Below, piece by piece: positions 7,829 to 16,332 of a DNA stretch of 64,000 bases (positions are counted from its first letter, which is position 1; each line of letters begins with the position of its first letter). The stretch lies in the NCBI RefSeq assembly GCF_034432235.1, contig NZ_DAOUCJ010000075.1, positions 62,001 through 126,000 on the forward strand, written 5' to 3'. Under the pieces are notes generated by a model that worked only from the letters and a program-made list of their open reading frames with translations, ran no database searches and had not been told where the DNA came from. Origin of the DNA: Thermoflexus sp. Its GTDB lineage: Bacteria; Chloroflexota; Anaerolineae; Thermoflexales; Thermoflexaceae. Made by a program: the position numbers and the translations under genes.

Positions 7829-8794
7829 TCACCGCTGCCGACGGAGCTCCCCCTGCCCGACCAGGAACCGATATGCGAGGGCGGCCGCCAGGGCAACGGT
7901 GCGGCCGTCGGGATCCAGAGGCGGCGCGGTCTCCATCAGCTCCATCCCCAGACATGCCGGATGGGCGGCCAGCCGGCGCACCATCGCCAACCCTTGAAAG
8001 GCGGTCAGCCCGCCCGGGCTCGGCGCGGAGACCCCGGGGGCATATGCCGGATCGAACACATCCATATCCAGGCTGATCCAGAACCCGGAGGTCCCAACGG
8101 CCCCATGCACCAGCGCGGTTTGGGCGATGGACTCCGGATCCGCTGGATGAACCCGGGCTGCCGGGATCATATGGACGCCGTGCTGTCGGGCGATCTCATA
8201 GTAAGCGCGGCTGTTCCGCCCCCCGAGGAGCCCGATCTGCACCAGATGGGAGCCCTGCAGGAGACCTTCCTCCAGCAGGCGCCGGAACGGCGTCCCGCTG
8301 GTGATCTCCCCTTCCAGAGGCGCTCGCAGATCATGATGCGCGTCGAACTGGATCACGCCGATGGGCTTCCCTCCCAGGCCCTCGCGCACGCCCCGGATGG
8401 TGGCATAAGAGAGCCCGTGATCTCCACCCAGCACCAGAAGGCGCAACCCCTGGCGGACGGCTTCAGCGATGACGGCGGCGACCCGCCGGTGGGTTTCGTG
8501 AACATCCGTATGGACCACAGCCACGTCCCCCAGATCAACCATGCGCAGGATCCCGGTGAGATCCACCCCGCTCTCCAGATCGAAAGCCGTCATCCGGTAA
8601 AGGGCGCGCCGGATCGCCCCGGGGGCCTCGCGGGCGCCCCGCCGGCCGATGACCGTGGTGTCGAAGGGGATGCCGATCAGCGCCACATGGGCTCCCGCCG
8701 GATCCGCCTGGATCAGGTCGGCGATCCGCACATCGTGGGGATCCGGGGGGACGGGGGATTGATCCGGTGGGCGAAGCCAGGCGAATGGGCTCAT
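7829..8794 (-). CDS. Ureohydrolase family protein (formimidoylglutamase/agmatinase-like)
   Basis: A 321-residue binuclear manganese hydrolase of the arginase fold. Metal-ligand motifs are present: GGDHG near residue 125, FDAHHDLR near 150, and SLDMDVFDPAYAPGVSAPSPGG near 240. The segment SGTPFRRLLEEG after DAHHD recalls formimidoylglutamases (HutG) more than agmatinases. It cleaves a guanidino- or formimino-type bond, releasing urea or formamide, but the substrate cannot be fixed from sequence. It follows acpS by 24 nt, probably in one transcript with acpS and the alpha/beta hydrolase. No other hut gene is visible nearby. Confidence 0.82.
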   Translation of the reverse strand: MSPFAWLRPPDQSPVPPDPHDVRIADLIQADPAGAHVALIGIPFDTTVIGRRGAREAPGAIRRALYRMTAFDLESGVDLTGILRMVDLGDVAVVHTDVHETHRRVAAVIAEAVRQGLRLLVLGGDHGLSYATIRGVREGLGGKPIGVIQFDAHHDLRAPLEGEITSGTPFRRLLEEGLLQGSHLVQIGLLGGRNSRAYYEIARQHGVHMIPAARVHPADPESIAQTALVHGAVGTSGFWISLDMDVFDPAYAPGVSAPSPGGLTAFQGLAMVRRLAAHPACLGMELMETAPPLDPDGRTVALAAALAYRFLVGQGELRRQR

Positions 8795-8818
8795 CGGGTG
8801 TTTTGGGGGAATGGAAGA

Positions 8819-9199
8819 TCATGCGCCGGTCGAGACCACCACCGCGATGGCGAAACCGCCATCGTGGGTCATGCTCACCGCCCACTGCTTCAAACCCAGC
8901 ACCCGGGCGCGCTCCGCCGCCCATCCGTGCAGGTGCACGTGGGGCTGCCCCCGGGGGTCGGGCAGGATCTCCACGTCGTGGAACCCAATGCCCTCGCGGG
9001 CCATGATCCGCAGGCCGACCCCCAGCGCCTTCGCCGTCGCCTCTTTCGCGGCGAACCGCGCGGCGTATTCGAACACCTTCCCCCGACAGGCGCGGCGCTC
9101 CGCCGGCGTGAACACCCGCTGGAGGAAGCGCTCGCCGAATCGGGCCACCGCCCGCTCCACCCGCTGGATCTCGATGATATCAATCCCGATCGCCACCAT
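8819..9199 (-). CDS. acpS: Holo-[acyl-carrier-protein] synthase
   Basis: A 126-residue phosphopantetheinyl transferase that moves the phosphopantetheine arm of CoA to apo-ACP. The AcpS signatures are clear: IGIDIIEIQRVERAV at the N-terminus with the Mg-binding Asp, and FAAKEATAKALG with the Glu-Ala-x-x-Lys pattern. SMTHDGGFAIAVVV near the C-terminus also fits. The length matches the family. It sits between an alpha/beta hydrolase (35 nt upstream) and a ureohydrolase. Confidence 0.95.
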   Translation of the reverse strand: MVAIGIDIIEIQRVERAVARFGERFLQRVFTPAERRACRGKVFEYAARFAAKEATAKALGVGLRIMAREGIGFHDVEILPDPRGQPHVHLHGWAAERARVLGLKQWAVSMTHDGGFAIAVVVSTGA

Positions 9200-9233
9200 C
9201 TGCAGATCTCTCGCTGGTTCAAAGGGGATCCTT

Positions 9234-10022
9234 CTAGAGGCCAGGGCGGTCGCATGAACAACCGATGCGATCCAGGAACGATCGCACGGCCTTCGCCACC
9301 GCCTCCGGCTGCTCCAGCATCACCATATGTCCCGCCCCCTCGATCCGCACCAGCTCGGCCTTCGGGATATGGGCCGACAGATATTCCGCATACTTAATCG
9401 GCGTCATCCGGTCCGCCGTGCCGCCGATGACCAAGGTGGGCGCCCGGATCTCCCCCAGGCGATCCATCACATCGAAGGCATCGCACGCCTGATAATCCCC
9501 CTCAACGACCGCCGGATCCGCAGCGAGCAGCATACGACGCCCTTCCTCGACCAGCCGGGCCGGCGGGTTTTCTCCCCAACTCCATTCCAGGATGAGCTCC
9601 ACCGTGCGGGGGAAATCCGTCCGCAGTCCCTCCAGGATCAACGGGCTGACCCGGAGTCGAGCGCCCGTGGCCACCAGGACGAGCGCCGTGACCCATTCCG
9701 GGTTGTGGAGGGCGGCCCACAGGGCGATGGCGCCGCCCATAGAGTGCCCCACCCACACGGCGCGGGAAAGCCCAACCTTCTCCATCCAGTTTACAATCCG
9801 ATCCGCGTATTCGGCGATGGAGGATCGCCCACGCCCGCGAGAGCGGCCATGGCCCGGAAGATCCAGGGCATAAACGGTAGCCCCGGGCAGGTTCCGCAGG
9901 GCCCCCGGCCACACCTGATGGGATCCCCCCGCCCCGTGGATCAAAACCAGGGTATGACGCGCCTCCGGATCCCGGTGGACCGCGTAATAGATCACATCCT
10001 CGCCGATCGTTTGCTCGGGCAT
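9234..10022 (-). CDS. Alpha/beta hydrolase
   Basis: A 262-residue serine hydrolase of the alpha/beta fold. An oxyanion-region HGAGG lies near residue 30 and the nucleophile elbow GHSMGG near 94. The catalytic Asp is probably in GGTADRMTP near 200 and the His in GAGHMVMLEQPE near 228. There is no signal peptide, so it acts in the cytoplasm. The ATG is preceded by AGGAG. Such enzymes act on esters, lactones or C-C bonds. The specificity is not recognisable here. Confidence 0.87.
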   Translation of the reverse strand: MPEQTIGEDVIYYAVHRDPEARHTLVLIHGAGGSHQVWPGALRNLPGATVYALDLPGHGRSRGRGRSSIAEYADRIVNWMEKVGLSRAVWVGHSMGGAIALWAALHNPEWVTALVLVATGARLRVSPLILEGLRTDFPRTVELILEWSWGENPPARLVEEGRRMLLAADPAVVEGDYQACDAFDVMDRLGEIRAPTLVIGGTADRMTPIKYAEYLSAHIPKAELVRIEGAGHMVMLEQPEAVAKAVRSFLDRIGCSCDRPGL

Positions 10023-10133
10023 CTTCTTTCAGCTCCTATGGGGATCTGAAAGCCTGGCGGGCGCCTCCGGTTGGCCCCCGGGCCCCGAGCATGAACTCAT
10101 GAACCCCCTCTGAGATCGCTGACGACGGTTGTT

Positions 10134-11495
10134 TCACAGGCTGGGCGAGCCTTCATCCGCCTGCGCGACCTCCTCCGTCCGCCTCAGCCCCCACAGCAAC
10201 ACCAGGGCCAGCGTATAGAATCCGAAGGAGAGAGCAAACAGGCCCCGATAGCCGATGAGATCTGCGATCAGGCCGCCCAGGGACGTAGAGAGCAGAGCGA
10301 TCCCCAGAAGCGTGTTCGTGAGGCCAATCGTGAGGGGCCGGTCGTGGCCAGGGGCAATCTCCAACAGCATGGACATCCCTCCAATGGCCGCCCCCGAAGC
10401 ATACGCTCCGCTCAGGACGAACACCGGAAGCATCAGCCAGGCGGACAGGGTGTGCCATAGCAGGCTCAAGGGCCCAACCAGCAGCGCCCACAGCGCGCCG
10501 AGCATGCCGCACAGAGCCGCTTTCTCCAGCACGGCCCGATGCCCCTGCCGAAGACTGATCCAACTCCACAGCACGTTCGAGAGCAGGGAAGCCCCAACGT
10601 TGAAACCCAGATAGAGCCCGATCATCGCGTCAGGCACCCCGAGCTCTCGGACCGCATAAGCGGTGAAGAACGGCATGGCCAGGGCGGCCCACATCAGGGC
10701 GATCCGAGCTCCCAGAAAGAGACGATACGAAGGCCGTCGCCACAGGGCCTGGATGGCCTCCCGCCATGGCGTGAGGGAAGCGCGCCCATCCGGCACGGGG
10801 CTGGGCGGTTCCACCACCATGGCGAAGACAGCCATCCCGATGGACGTGAATACCGCGAAAATCAGGAATAAGAAGGCCACATTGTGGGGGAAAGACAGGC
10901 CGGCCTGCTCTTCCAGGAGGAGACGAACCATGCCGCTGGCGGCCAGCCCCAGGAGCCCGCCGAAAAAGAGCCGGGCCGCGAAGAACACCCCGCGCTGGCG
11001 AGGCGGGATGGTCTTGCCCACGATCTCCATGAACGGCAGGCCGGAGATCCCGGAGGCCAAGGAGATCACGAAATATGGAATAAAGAAGGCGAGGAGCATC
11101 CCCGTCGGATGCGGGGCGGTCAGCCAGACCCCCAGCGCCATGGCGAAGGCGCCGAGGGCGCGCACCAGGGCCATCCACCGGTAGAGGCCCATGTAGTAGA
11201 CCTGATAGCGCATCCATCGGGAAACCAGCAATTGCGGGAGGAACCACAACCCATCCCGCATCGGGGAAACCAGCGCCAGCAGGAAATTCGGGGCCCCCAG
11301 ACGGGAAAGGAACCAGACCAGCACCAGATTGGGATCCAGGATGGTCTCCGCGAAGATGAAAAACGCCCCGTTCACCACCCCCGCGGTGAAATTCCGGCGG
11401 AGATGGGGATCGTGGGCCTCCTCAGGTGAGAGCAGGGAAACCCGAAGCCGTGCCGATCGTATCCGCCAATCCCGCCAGACCTGCATGGCGTTCAT
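10134..11495 (-). CDS. MFS transporter
   Basis: A 453-residue permease with about 12 hydrophobic segments and a long central cytoplasmic stretch (around residues 210-235). The loop IPPRQRGVFFAARLFFGG and the segment GLYLGFNVGASLLSNVLWSW resemble MFS proteins of the uncharacterised Chloroflexi group with an N-terminal soluble extension (about 45 residues before TM1). The ATG at 11495 overlaps the upstream PrsW stop as ATGA, so the genes are translationally coupled. The substrate is unknown. Confidence 0.82.
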   Translation of the reverse strand: MNAMQVWRDWRIRSARLRVSLLSPEEAHDPHLRRNFTAGVVNGAFFIFAETILDPNLVLVWFLSRLGAPNFLLALVSPMRDGLWFLPQLLVSRWMRYQVYYMGLYRWMALVRALGAFAMALGVWLTAPHPTGMLLAFFIPYFVISLASGISGLPFMEIVGKTIPPRQRGVFFAARLFFGGLLGLAASGMVRLLLEEQAGLSFPHNVAFLFLIFAVFTSIGMAVFAMVVEPPSPVPDGRASLTPWREAIQALWRRPSYRLFLGARIALMWAALAMPFFTAYAVRELGVPDAMIGLYLGFNVGASLLSNVLWSWISLRQGHRAVLEKAALCGMLGALWALLVGPLSLLWHTLSAWLMLPVFVLSGAYASGAAIGGMSMLLEIAPGHDRPLTIGLTNTLLGIALLSTSLGGLIADLIGYRGLFALSFGFYTLALVLLWGLRRTEEVAQADEGSPSL

Positions 11496-12715
11496 TCCCC
11501 ATATCGAGGATGGCGAGACGCTTCTGCCTTCCCCAGCATCGGCAGCGCCCACCCCAGCCCACCGATCACCAGAAGCAATACCGCCCCCATTCCGACCATC
11601 GCCGGGGGAAGCGCCAGAGCGCGGGCTTCCGGGGAGAGGGGAGCGATGAACAGGCCGCTCAGGACGATGGCCCCTGCATTCCACAGGCCATGGAGGAGCC
11701 AGGCGAACAGATAGACGACCGCTCCTTCGAGGAAGCGGCCTCGGCGCGCCCGATCCCAGGCCCATCCCATGAGCCCACCGTTCAAAACGTGGAGCGCGGT
11801 CGCCCCCAGGCGGCCGATCGCCGTGAAGGTCCATGGGATCCCCGGTTGCCAGCTTAACATGCTCTCCGCCAGGGCAAAGCCCGCTCCCCCCATCGCACCA
11901 TACAGGATCAGCGAAACCCCGGAGGCAGCCGGATCCCGCATCCGCAGCCCGACGGGAAGGGACTTGAGGGCTTCCTCAATGGCAGGGACTCCGATAACGG
12001 CCAGGATCAGGATCCCGATCCACAGCCATGGATCCCTCACCAGGCCCTCCGGGGGCATCGAGAGCCGCTCCGGGGCGAAGCCCTGGGGAAACCACCGGTT
12101 GAGGAACCCGGGGCCTTCCACCAGGATTCGCAACGCCAGCATGAGAAGACCCAGCGCGACCCCCACGATGCCTTCCAGAAATATGGCGAGGGCCGGGACC
12201 AGGAGGCTGCCCAGGCCCAGCGCCCACCACGCGGCGCGACGGGACCACGGGGCTTGTAAACGCCAGCACAGGAGGTTGAACACCAGAAAGGACCCCAGCG
12301 TGGCTACCCCCAGGTGAAATGGCAGGATTAAGATGGACAGGCGAGGGCTGAAGATTTCCACCATCGCCCCACACCCGACCAGAATCCACAGCGAGATCAA
12401 CGTCTGCCTCAGGGTCCAGGCCTCCCCTCCCGGCCAGGGCCCATCCGGCTCGCCCCGCGCGATCCGCCTCCCTTCCCGGAAGAGCCCGCCCCCGACGAGC
12501 AGGCCGAGCGCCGGCAAGCCGGGAGAGGGGACCGGCAGCCGGAGCATCGCCGCAAGGGCGGCCAGGCCCAGCCAGAGGCTGAACAACAAGCCCCCCGCCA
12601 GCACCCCGGCCCCCATCCACAGGAGCCCTACGGATGGAGCGTATGCGGGAATGCCTGCCCGAACGATCGGTGAAGAGACCTCGGGGCGCGAAGGGTTCAT
12701 CTCCGAGTTCAACAT
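11492..12715 (-). CDS. PrsW-like intramembrane metalloprotease
   Basis: A 407-residue polytopic membrane protein. The catalytic signatures of the PrsW/CPBP superfamily are present: AIEEALKSL (EExxK) near residue 250, GFALAES near 288, a histidine in ATALHVLNGG near 315, and LHGLWNAG near 350. Members cut membrane proteins such as anti-sigma factors. The start is uncertain: ATG at 12715 lacks a good Shine-Dalgarno, and ATG at 12700 has GGAG too close. The coupled MFS gene downstream overlaps it by 4 nt. No clear target gene is adjacent. Confidence 0.82.
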   Translation of the reverse strand: MLNSEMNPSRPEVSSPIVRAGIPAYAPSVGLLWMGAGVLAGGLLFSLWLGLAALAAMLRLPVPSPGLPALGLLVGGGLFREGRRIARGEPDGPWPGGEAWTLRQTLISLWILVGCGAMVEIFSPRLSILILPFHLGVATLGSFLVFNLLCWRLQAPWSRRAAWWALGLGSLLVPALAIFLEGIVGVALGLLMLALRILVEGPGFLNRWFPQGFAPERLSMPPEGLVRDPWLWIGILILAVIGVPAIEEALKSLPVGLRMRDPAASGVSLILYGAMGGAGFALAESMLSWQPGIPWTFTAIGRLGATALHVLNGGLMGWAWDRARRGRFLEGAVVYLFAWLLHGLWNAGAIVLSGLFIAPLSPEARALALPPAMVGMGAVLLLVIGGLGWALPMLGKAEASRHPRYGE

Positions 12716-12846
12716 TTCTGGAATTTACGCCACGGGCTTCCTGAGAGATCCCCCCTAGTTTCCCTGTCTGAAGCGTCCTCGAGCCGCGGAGTAGAGAAGC
12801 CCTCTGGTCTTCTGGGCTCCAGCCCAACCATGGGCACCCGACCTGC

Positions 12847-14061
12847 CTATGGCTGCTCTTCGATGATCACCTCCAGCAGCCGATCGCCGGGCGGCGCCCC
12901 CGGCTCCGCCTCCGGATTCCGCGGACGCAGCATCCGGACCACCTCCAATCCCTCCACCACGCGCCCGAAGAGCGTGTAGCGGCCGTTCAATTGAGGCAGC
13001 GGCGCCATCGTGATGAAGAACTGGCTCCCATTGGTGTTCGGGCCCGCGTTCAGCATCCCGACCATGCCCGGCGCATCGAACGTCAGGGTTGCCGTGATCT
13101 CATCCGGGATCGTGTAGCCAGGGCCCCCGAACCCCGTTCCGCTGGGATCCCCAGTGATGGCGACCACATCGGTGATCACATAATGAAAGGTGATATCGTT
13201 ATACCACCCGTGTCGGGCCAGGAAGACAAAATTGTTGACGGTGAGGGGTGCCCGGTCGGCGAAAAGCTCGATCACGACATCCCCCTTCTCGGTCTTCAGC
13301 ACGGCCCGGTAGCGACGGGCTGGATCGATGCTCATCGGGGGTGGGGCCTTGAACTGCCGATCCTGCAGCCGGGCCAGTTTCACCATCGCCTCCAGATGGG
13401 CATATTCCAGATAGTTCAGGGTCTGGGGCCATGGTCGGCCGTTCACCAGCAGGAAGGGCGTGCCGGGGAGCCCCAGGGCCACCGCTTCGGCGTAGGCCGC
13501 TTCGACCTTCGCTCGATAACGGCCCTCCTCCAGATCCCGGCGGAATCGCTCCACGTCCAGGCCCAGAGATTGAGCGGCCGAGATCAGGGTGGCGGTGATG
13601 TTCGGGCTGGCGATCCATTGCGCCTGATGATCGTAAAGCCAGTCGTGCATCTCCCAGAACTTCCCCTGGGCGCCGGCGGCCTCGCTCGCCTCCGCAGCGA
13701 TCATGGCTTTATCGTGGATGGTCCGCAGGGGGAAATGCCGGTATACCACACGCACTTCATCGGGATAGGCGTCTACCAGACGCCGGAGCAGCGGCGCAAG
13801 CTGCCCGCAGTAGGGTCACTGGAAATCGCCCCATTCGATGAAGGTGACCCGTGCCTCTGAGGCTCCTTTGCTCCAGTCCTCCGGCGTCGGGAAAAGGATG
13901 CGCTGGAGATCCGGCGTCGCCGCCGGGGTCGCCCTGGAGGGGGGCTCCGGCGATGGGCTGGGCGACGGCGAGGCCGTCGGGGAGGGCGCCGGCGCTGGAT
14001 GAGCGCATGCCGCTACCATGAGCAGCGGCCATGTCACGATCATCAGAAAGCGCTTTCGCAT
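12847..14061 (-). CDS. DsbA-like/cyclophilin fusion lipoprotein with in-frame UGA (probable selenoprotein)
   Basis: Reading through one in-frame TGA (13816-13818) gives 404 residues. Residues 1-19 form a lipoprotein signal ending in MVAAC (Cys19), followed by a Pro/Ser linker. A DsbA-like thioredoxin domain spans about 65-235, with VTFIEWGDFQ-[UGA]-PYC and a cis-Pro loop GTPFLLVNGRP. A cyclophilin peptidyl-prolyl isomerase domain spans about 250-404 (GDPSGTGFGGPGY, GSQFFITMAP). The family has FQCPYC, so UGA stands exactly at the first active-site Cys (residue 82). Frame and homology continue without other defects. The likely role is thiol-disulfide exchange plus proline isomerisation on the outer face of the membrane. 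Alternatives are a nonsense mutation or a sequencing error, but a second UxxC gene in the window argues against both. Confidence 0.8.
13768..13784 (-). promoter_or_regulatory. SECIS-like hairpin downstream of the UGA
   Basis: On the minus strand GGCGTCT/AGACGCC forms a perfect 7-bp stem with a GGU loop. A GG/GU apical loop is the hallmark bound by SelB in bacterial SECIS elements. The loop starts 39 nt after the UGA, at or just past the usual upper limit (about 16-37 nt, from memory). A second hairpin, GGGCAGC/GCTGCTC (13786-13806), has its loop 17-23 nt after the UGA but lacks an early loop G. Which one would act is unresolved. Confidence 0.5.
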
Positions 14062-14269
14062 CGAACGCTCCTTTCTTTAAAAAGATATCCTCCGAAGCAC
14101 ATCGGGATGCACCCCGGCTGCTTGCTGCTAAGAACTGGCCTCAGTATAACACAGGCGGGGAGATCTCCTGGGGACCTGGGCCAGCTGCGATCGAAAATCC
14201 CAACCGGAATATCCGGCGCGCGCTTGTAATGGAGTGGAGACCCCGATATCCCCTCCCGGAGGCCTGTCG

Positions 14270-15544
14270 ATGTTCGCCATCGGCTTTCGCTGTGGACGTT
14301 GTGGCGCAACGTATGATCTGGGGGAGGTTCGCTATGTCTGCCCCCGAGACGGCGCGGAGGGGACCCTCGACGTGCTGTATGACTACGATCGTCTGCGGGC
14401 CGCCGTCAGCCCGGAGCAACTATGGGGGCATCCCTTCCGCTCCATCTGGCGCTATGCGCCGCTGCTCCCCCTGCGCCCGGACACTCTGCAACGGGTGGAG
14501 GGGGCAGGAGTTCTTCAGGCCGTCGGGTGGACTCCGTTGTATCGGGCGGAGCGGACGGCGCGGCGGCTGGGGTTACGGGCGATCTATATCAAGGACGACG
14601 GGCGCAACCCCACCGCTTCCTTCAAGGACCGTGCCAGCGCGGTAGTGGCTCTGAAAGCCATCGAGGAAGGCGCCTCCGCGATCACCACCGCATCCTCCGG
14701 GAACGCCGCGGCGGCCCTGGCGGGCATGGCGGCGGCCCTGAATCTGCCCGCGATCATTTTCGTTCCCCATACGGCTCCGGAGGCCAAAGTCGCCCAGCTG
14801 CTGATCTACGGCGCGCGGGTCTTCCTGGTGGAAGGCACCTATGATGAAGCCTTCGATCTGACCCTGGCGGCGGCCGAAGCCTTCGGCTGGTATTGCCGCA
14901 ACACGGCGTATAACCCTTTCACGCGGGAAGGGAAGAAAACCGCTGCGTATGAGATCTGGGAGCAACTTCAGGGACGGGTTCCGGATCGCGTGTTCGTCTC
15001 CGTCGGGGATGGCAACATCCTGAGCGGGCTCTGGAAGGGCTTTCGAGATCTAACGGCGCTGGGCTGGATCGAACGCCCCCCTGTCCTGATGGGCGTCCAG
15101 GCGGAAGGAGCCGCCGTGCTGGCCCGGGCCTGGGCGGAGGGGAGGGAGGAGATCCAGCCGGAGCCGCCGCGCACCATCGCCGACAGTATCGCGGTGGGCC
15201 AGCCCCGGGATGCACGCTTCGCCCTGCAAGCGGTGCGGGAGACCGGCGGGGCATTTCTCACAGTCACCGACGAGGAGATCCTGACCGCGATGCGGACCCT
15301 GGCCCGGGAGGTCGGGGTGTTCGCCGAGCCGGCGGCCGCCGCCGCTTTCGCCGGGCTGGAGAAGGCGGTTCGGGAAGGCTTGATCGGGGAAACGGAAACC
15401 GTCGTCGTGATGATCACCGGCAACGGCCTGAAGGATATCGCCAGCGCGATGCGCGCGGTGGGGCAGGCCTACCGGATCTCCCCGGAAGTTCCAGCCGCCC
15501 TTCGGCAATTGCAGGAGGCGATCCGATTCCATCCCCTTACATGA
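14270..15544 (+). CDS. thrC: Threonine synthase
   Basis: A 424-residue PLP enzyme that turns O-phosphohomoserine into threonine. The N-terminal Cys-rich segment FRCGRCGATYDL...VCP is the zinc-ribbon-like start seen in archaeal-type and many bacterial ThrC proteins. The PLP lysine is in NPTASFKDRAS and the phosphate-binding loop in TASSGNAAAALAG. SVGDGNILSG and the C-terminal VMITGNGLKD also match. The ATG at 14270 follows GGAGG by 7 nt. It is divergent from the DsbA-cyclophilin gene, with about 200 nt between starts. A 12-bp hairpin follows the stop codon. Confidence 0.93.
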   Translation: MFAIGFRCGRCGATYDLGEVRYVCPRDGAEGTLDVLYDYDRLRAAVSPEQLWGHPFRSIWRYAPLLPLRPDTLQRVEGAGVLQAVGWTPLYRAERTARRLGLRAIYIKDDGRNPTASFKDRASAVVALKAIEEGASAITTASSGNAAAALAGMAAALNLPAIIFVPHTAPEAKVAQLLIYGARVFLVEGTYDEAFDLTLAAAEAFGWYCRNTAYNPFTREGKKTAAYEIWEQLQGRVPDRVFVSVGDGNILSGLWKGFRDLTALGWIERPPVLMGVQAEGAAVLARAWAEGREEIQPEPPRTIADSIAVGQPRDARFALQAVRETGGAFLTVTDEEILTAMRTLAREVGVFAEPAAAAAFAGLEKAVREGLIGETETVVVMITGNGLKDIASAMRAVGQAYRISPEVPAALRQLQEAIRFHPLT

Positions 15545-15547
15545 CGC

Positions 15548-15575
15548 GTGGGGCACGGGATGCCCCGTGCCCCAC
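15548..15575. terminator. Strong hairpin after thrC
   Basis: A perfect 12-bp inverted repeat (GTGGGGCACGGG/CCCGTGCCCCAC, arms share the central ATGC loop) begins 4 nt after the thrC stop codon. No T-run follows, so it is either a T-less terminator, an RNA-stabilising hairpin or a member of a dispersed palindromic repeat family. Confidence 0.55.
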
Positions 15576-15701
15576 TGCGCCAGGAGGTGAGCCATGGGCC
15601 TGCCACTCCCCGGCCAGGCAGGCCTTGTGAAATTTATCTCGAAAATGGGCGTTTGTCAACTTTCGGCGAGGGGCTGTCGCCCACCCGGTGGGTCGCCCCC
15701 T

Positions 15702-16121
15702 TTACGCAAGCTCCACCCCATCCGAGCGAGCCCCTGCACATTCTTCGGGATGCTCTTCGCAATACGGACGGGTTCCCGGCAGCTGTCCCCGGTGAGCGGC
15801 CACCCACTCGTAGAGGGCGTCGGCAATCCTCCGGAAAAGGGGGATCCGATAAAGCACTCGGATCCCTGGGCAGCCCAGGGCCTCGCTGAAGGCGACCAGG
15901 ATCGCTGCGGCGCCCCGATGGTGTGCGCCATCGGGCGTGATCGCCCACGCTGCCTGTTCGCACGCCTCCCGGGTCAGGCCATAGCGCTCCGGAGCCCCCG
16001 GACGTTGAAAAGGCACCAGCCGGACGCGATGCCTTCGGTCCCAGCGCTTCACCCATCGCGCAGCCCAGGTGCAGAAGCCACAGCTCCCATCGAAGATCAG
16101 GACTGTCCTCTCCTCCTCCAT
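15702..16121 (-). CDS. DCC-family thiol-disulfide oxidoreductase-like protein (DUF393)
   Basis: A 139-residue cytoplasmic protein. The family signature DGSCGFC lies at residues 11-17, so this thioredoxin-like motif keeps both cysteines, unlike the two UGA-interrupted redox genes in the window. The C-terminal half has the FRRIADALYEWVAAHRGQLPG segment typical of YuxK/DCC proteins, which usually ends R-x-x-x-x-x-C. Here TRPYCEEHPEEC supplies it. The ATG at 16121 follows GGAGGGG by about 9 nt. The role is uncertain; the family name rests on the conserved DCC-like motif. Confidence 0.86.
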   Translation of the reverse strand: MEEERTVLIFDGSCGFCTWAARWVKRWDRRHRVRLVPFQRPGAPERYGLTREACEQAAWAITPDGAHHRGAAAILVAFSEALGCPGIRVLYRIPLFRRIADALYEWVAAHRGQLPGTRPYCEEHPEECAGARSDGVELA

Positions 16122-16332
16122 CGTTTCACACCCCTCCGGCGATGCGATCCTGAGACCGTCCGTATACCCGATCGCCCGAGCGCCCCTCCTCCGCTTGCCT
16201 TTCGCCTTACGATGGCGAGATTCCGAAGAGGGACGATCCCTTTCGGAACCGCGGCTCGAGGCTTGCTTCGCGGGTCCCATGAAGCTCTATAATGGCAAGC
16301 GCAGAAGCCATCCTTCGCCCTTGGGGAAGGGT

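Noticed and set aside
15702..16121. DCC-family protein as a third UGA redox gene
   Set aside because: Its DGSCGFC motif has both cysteines encoded normally and the frame is intact.
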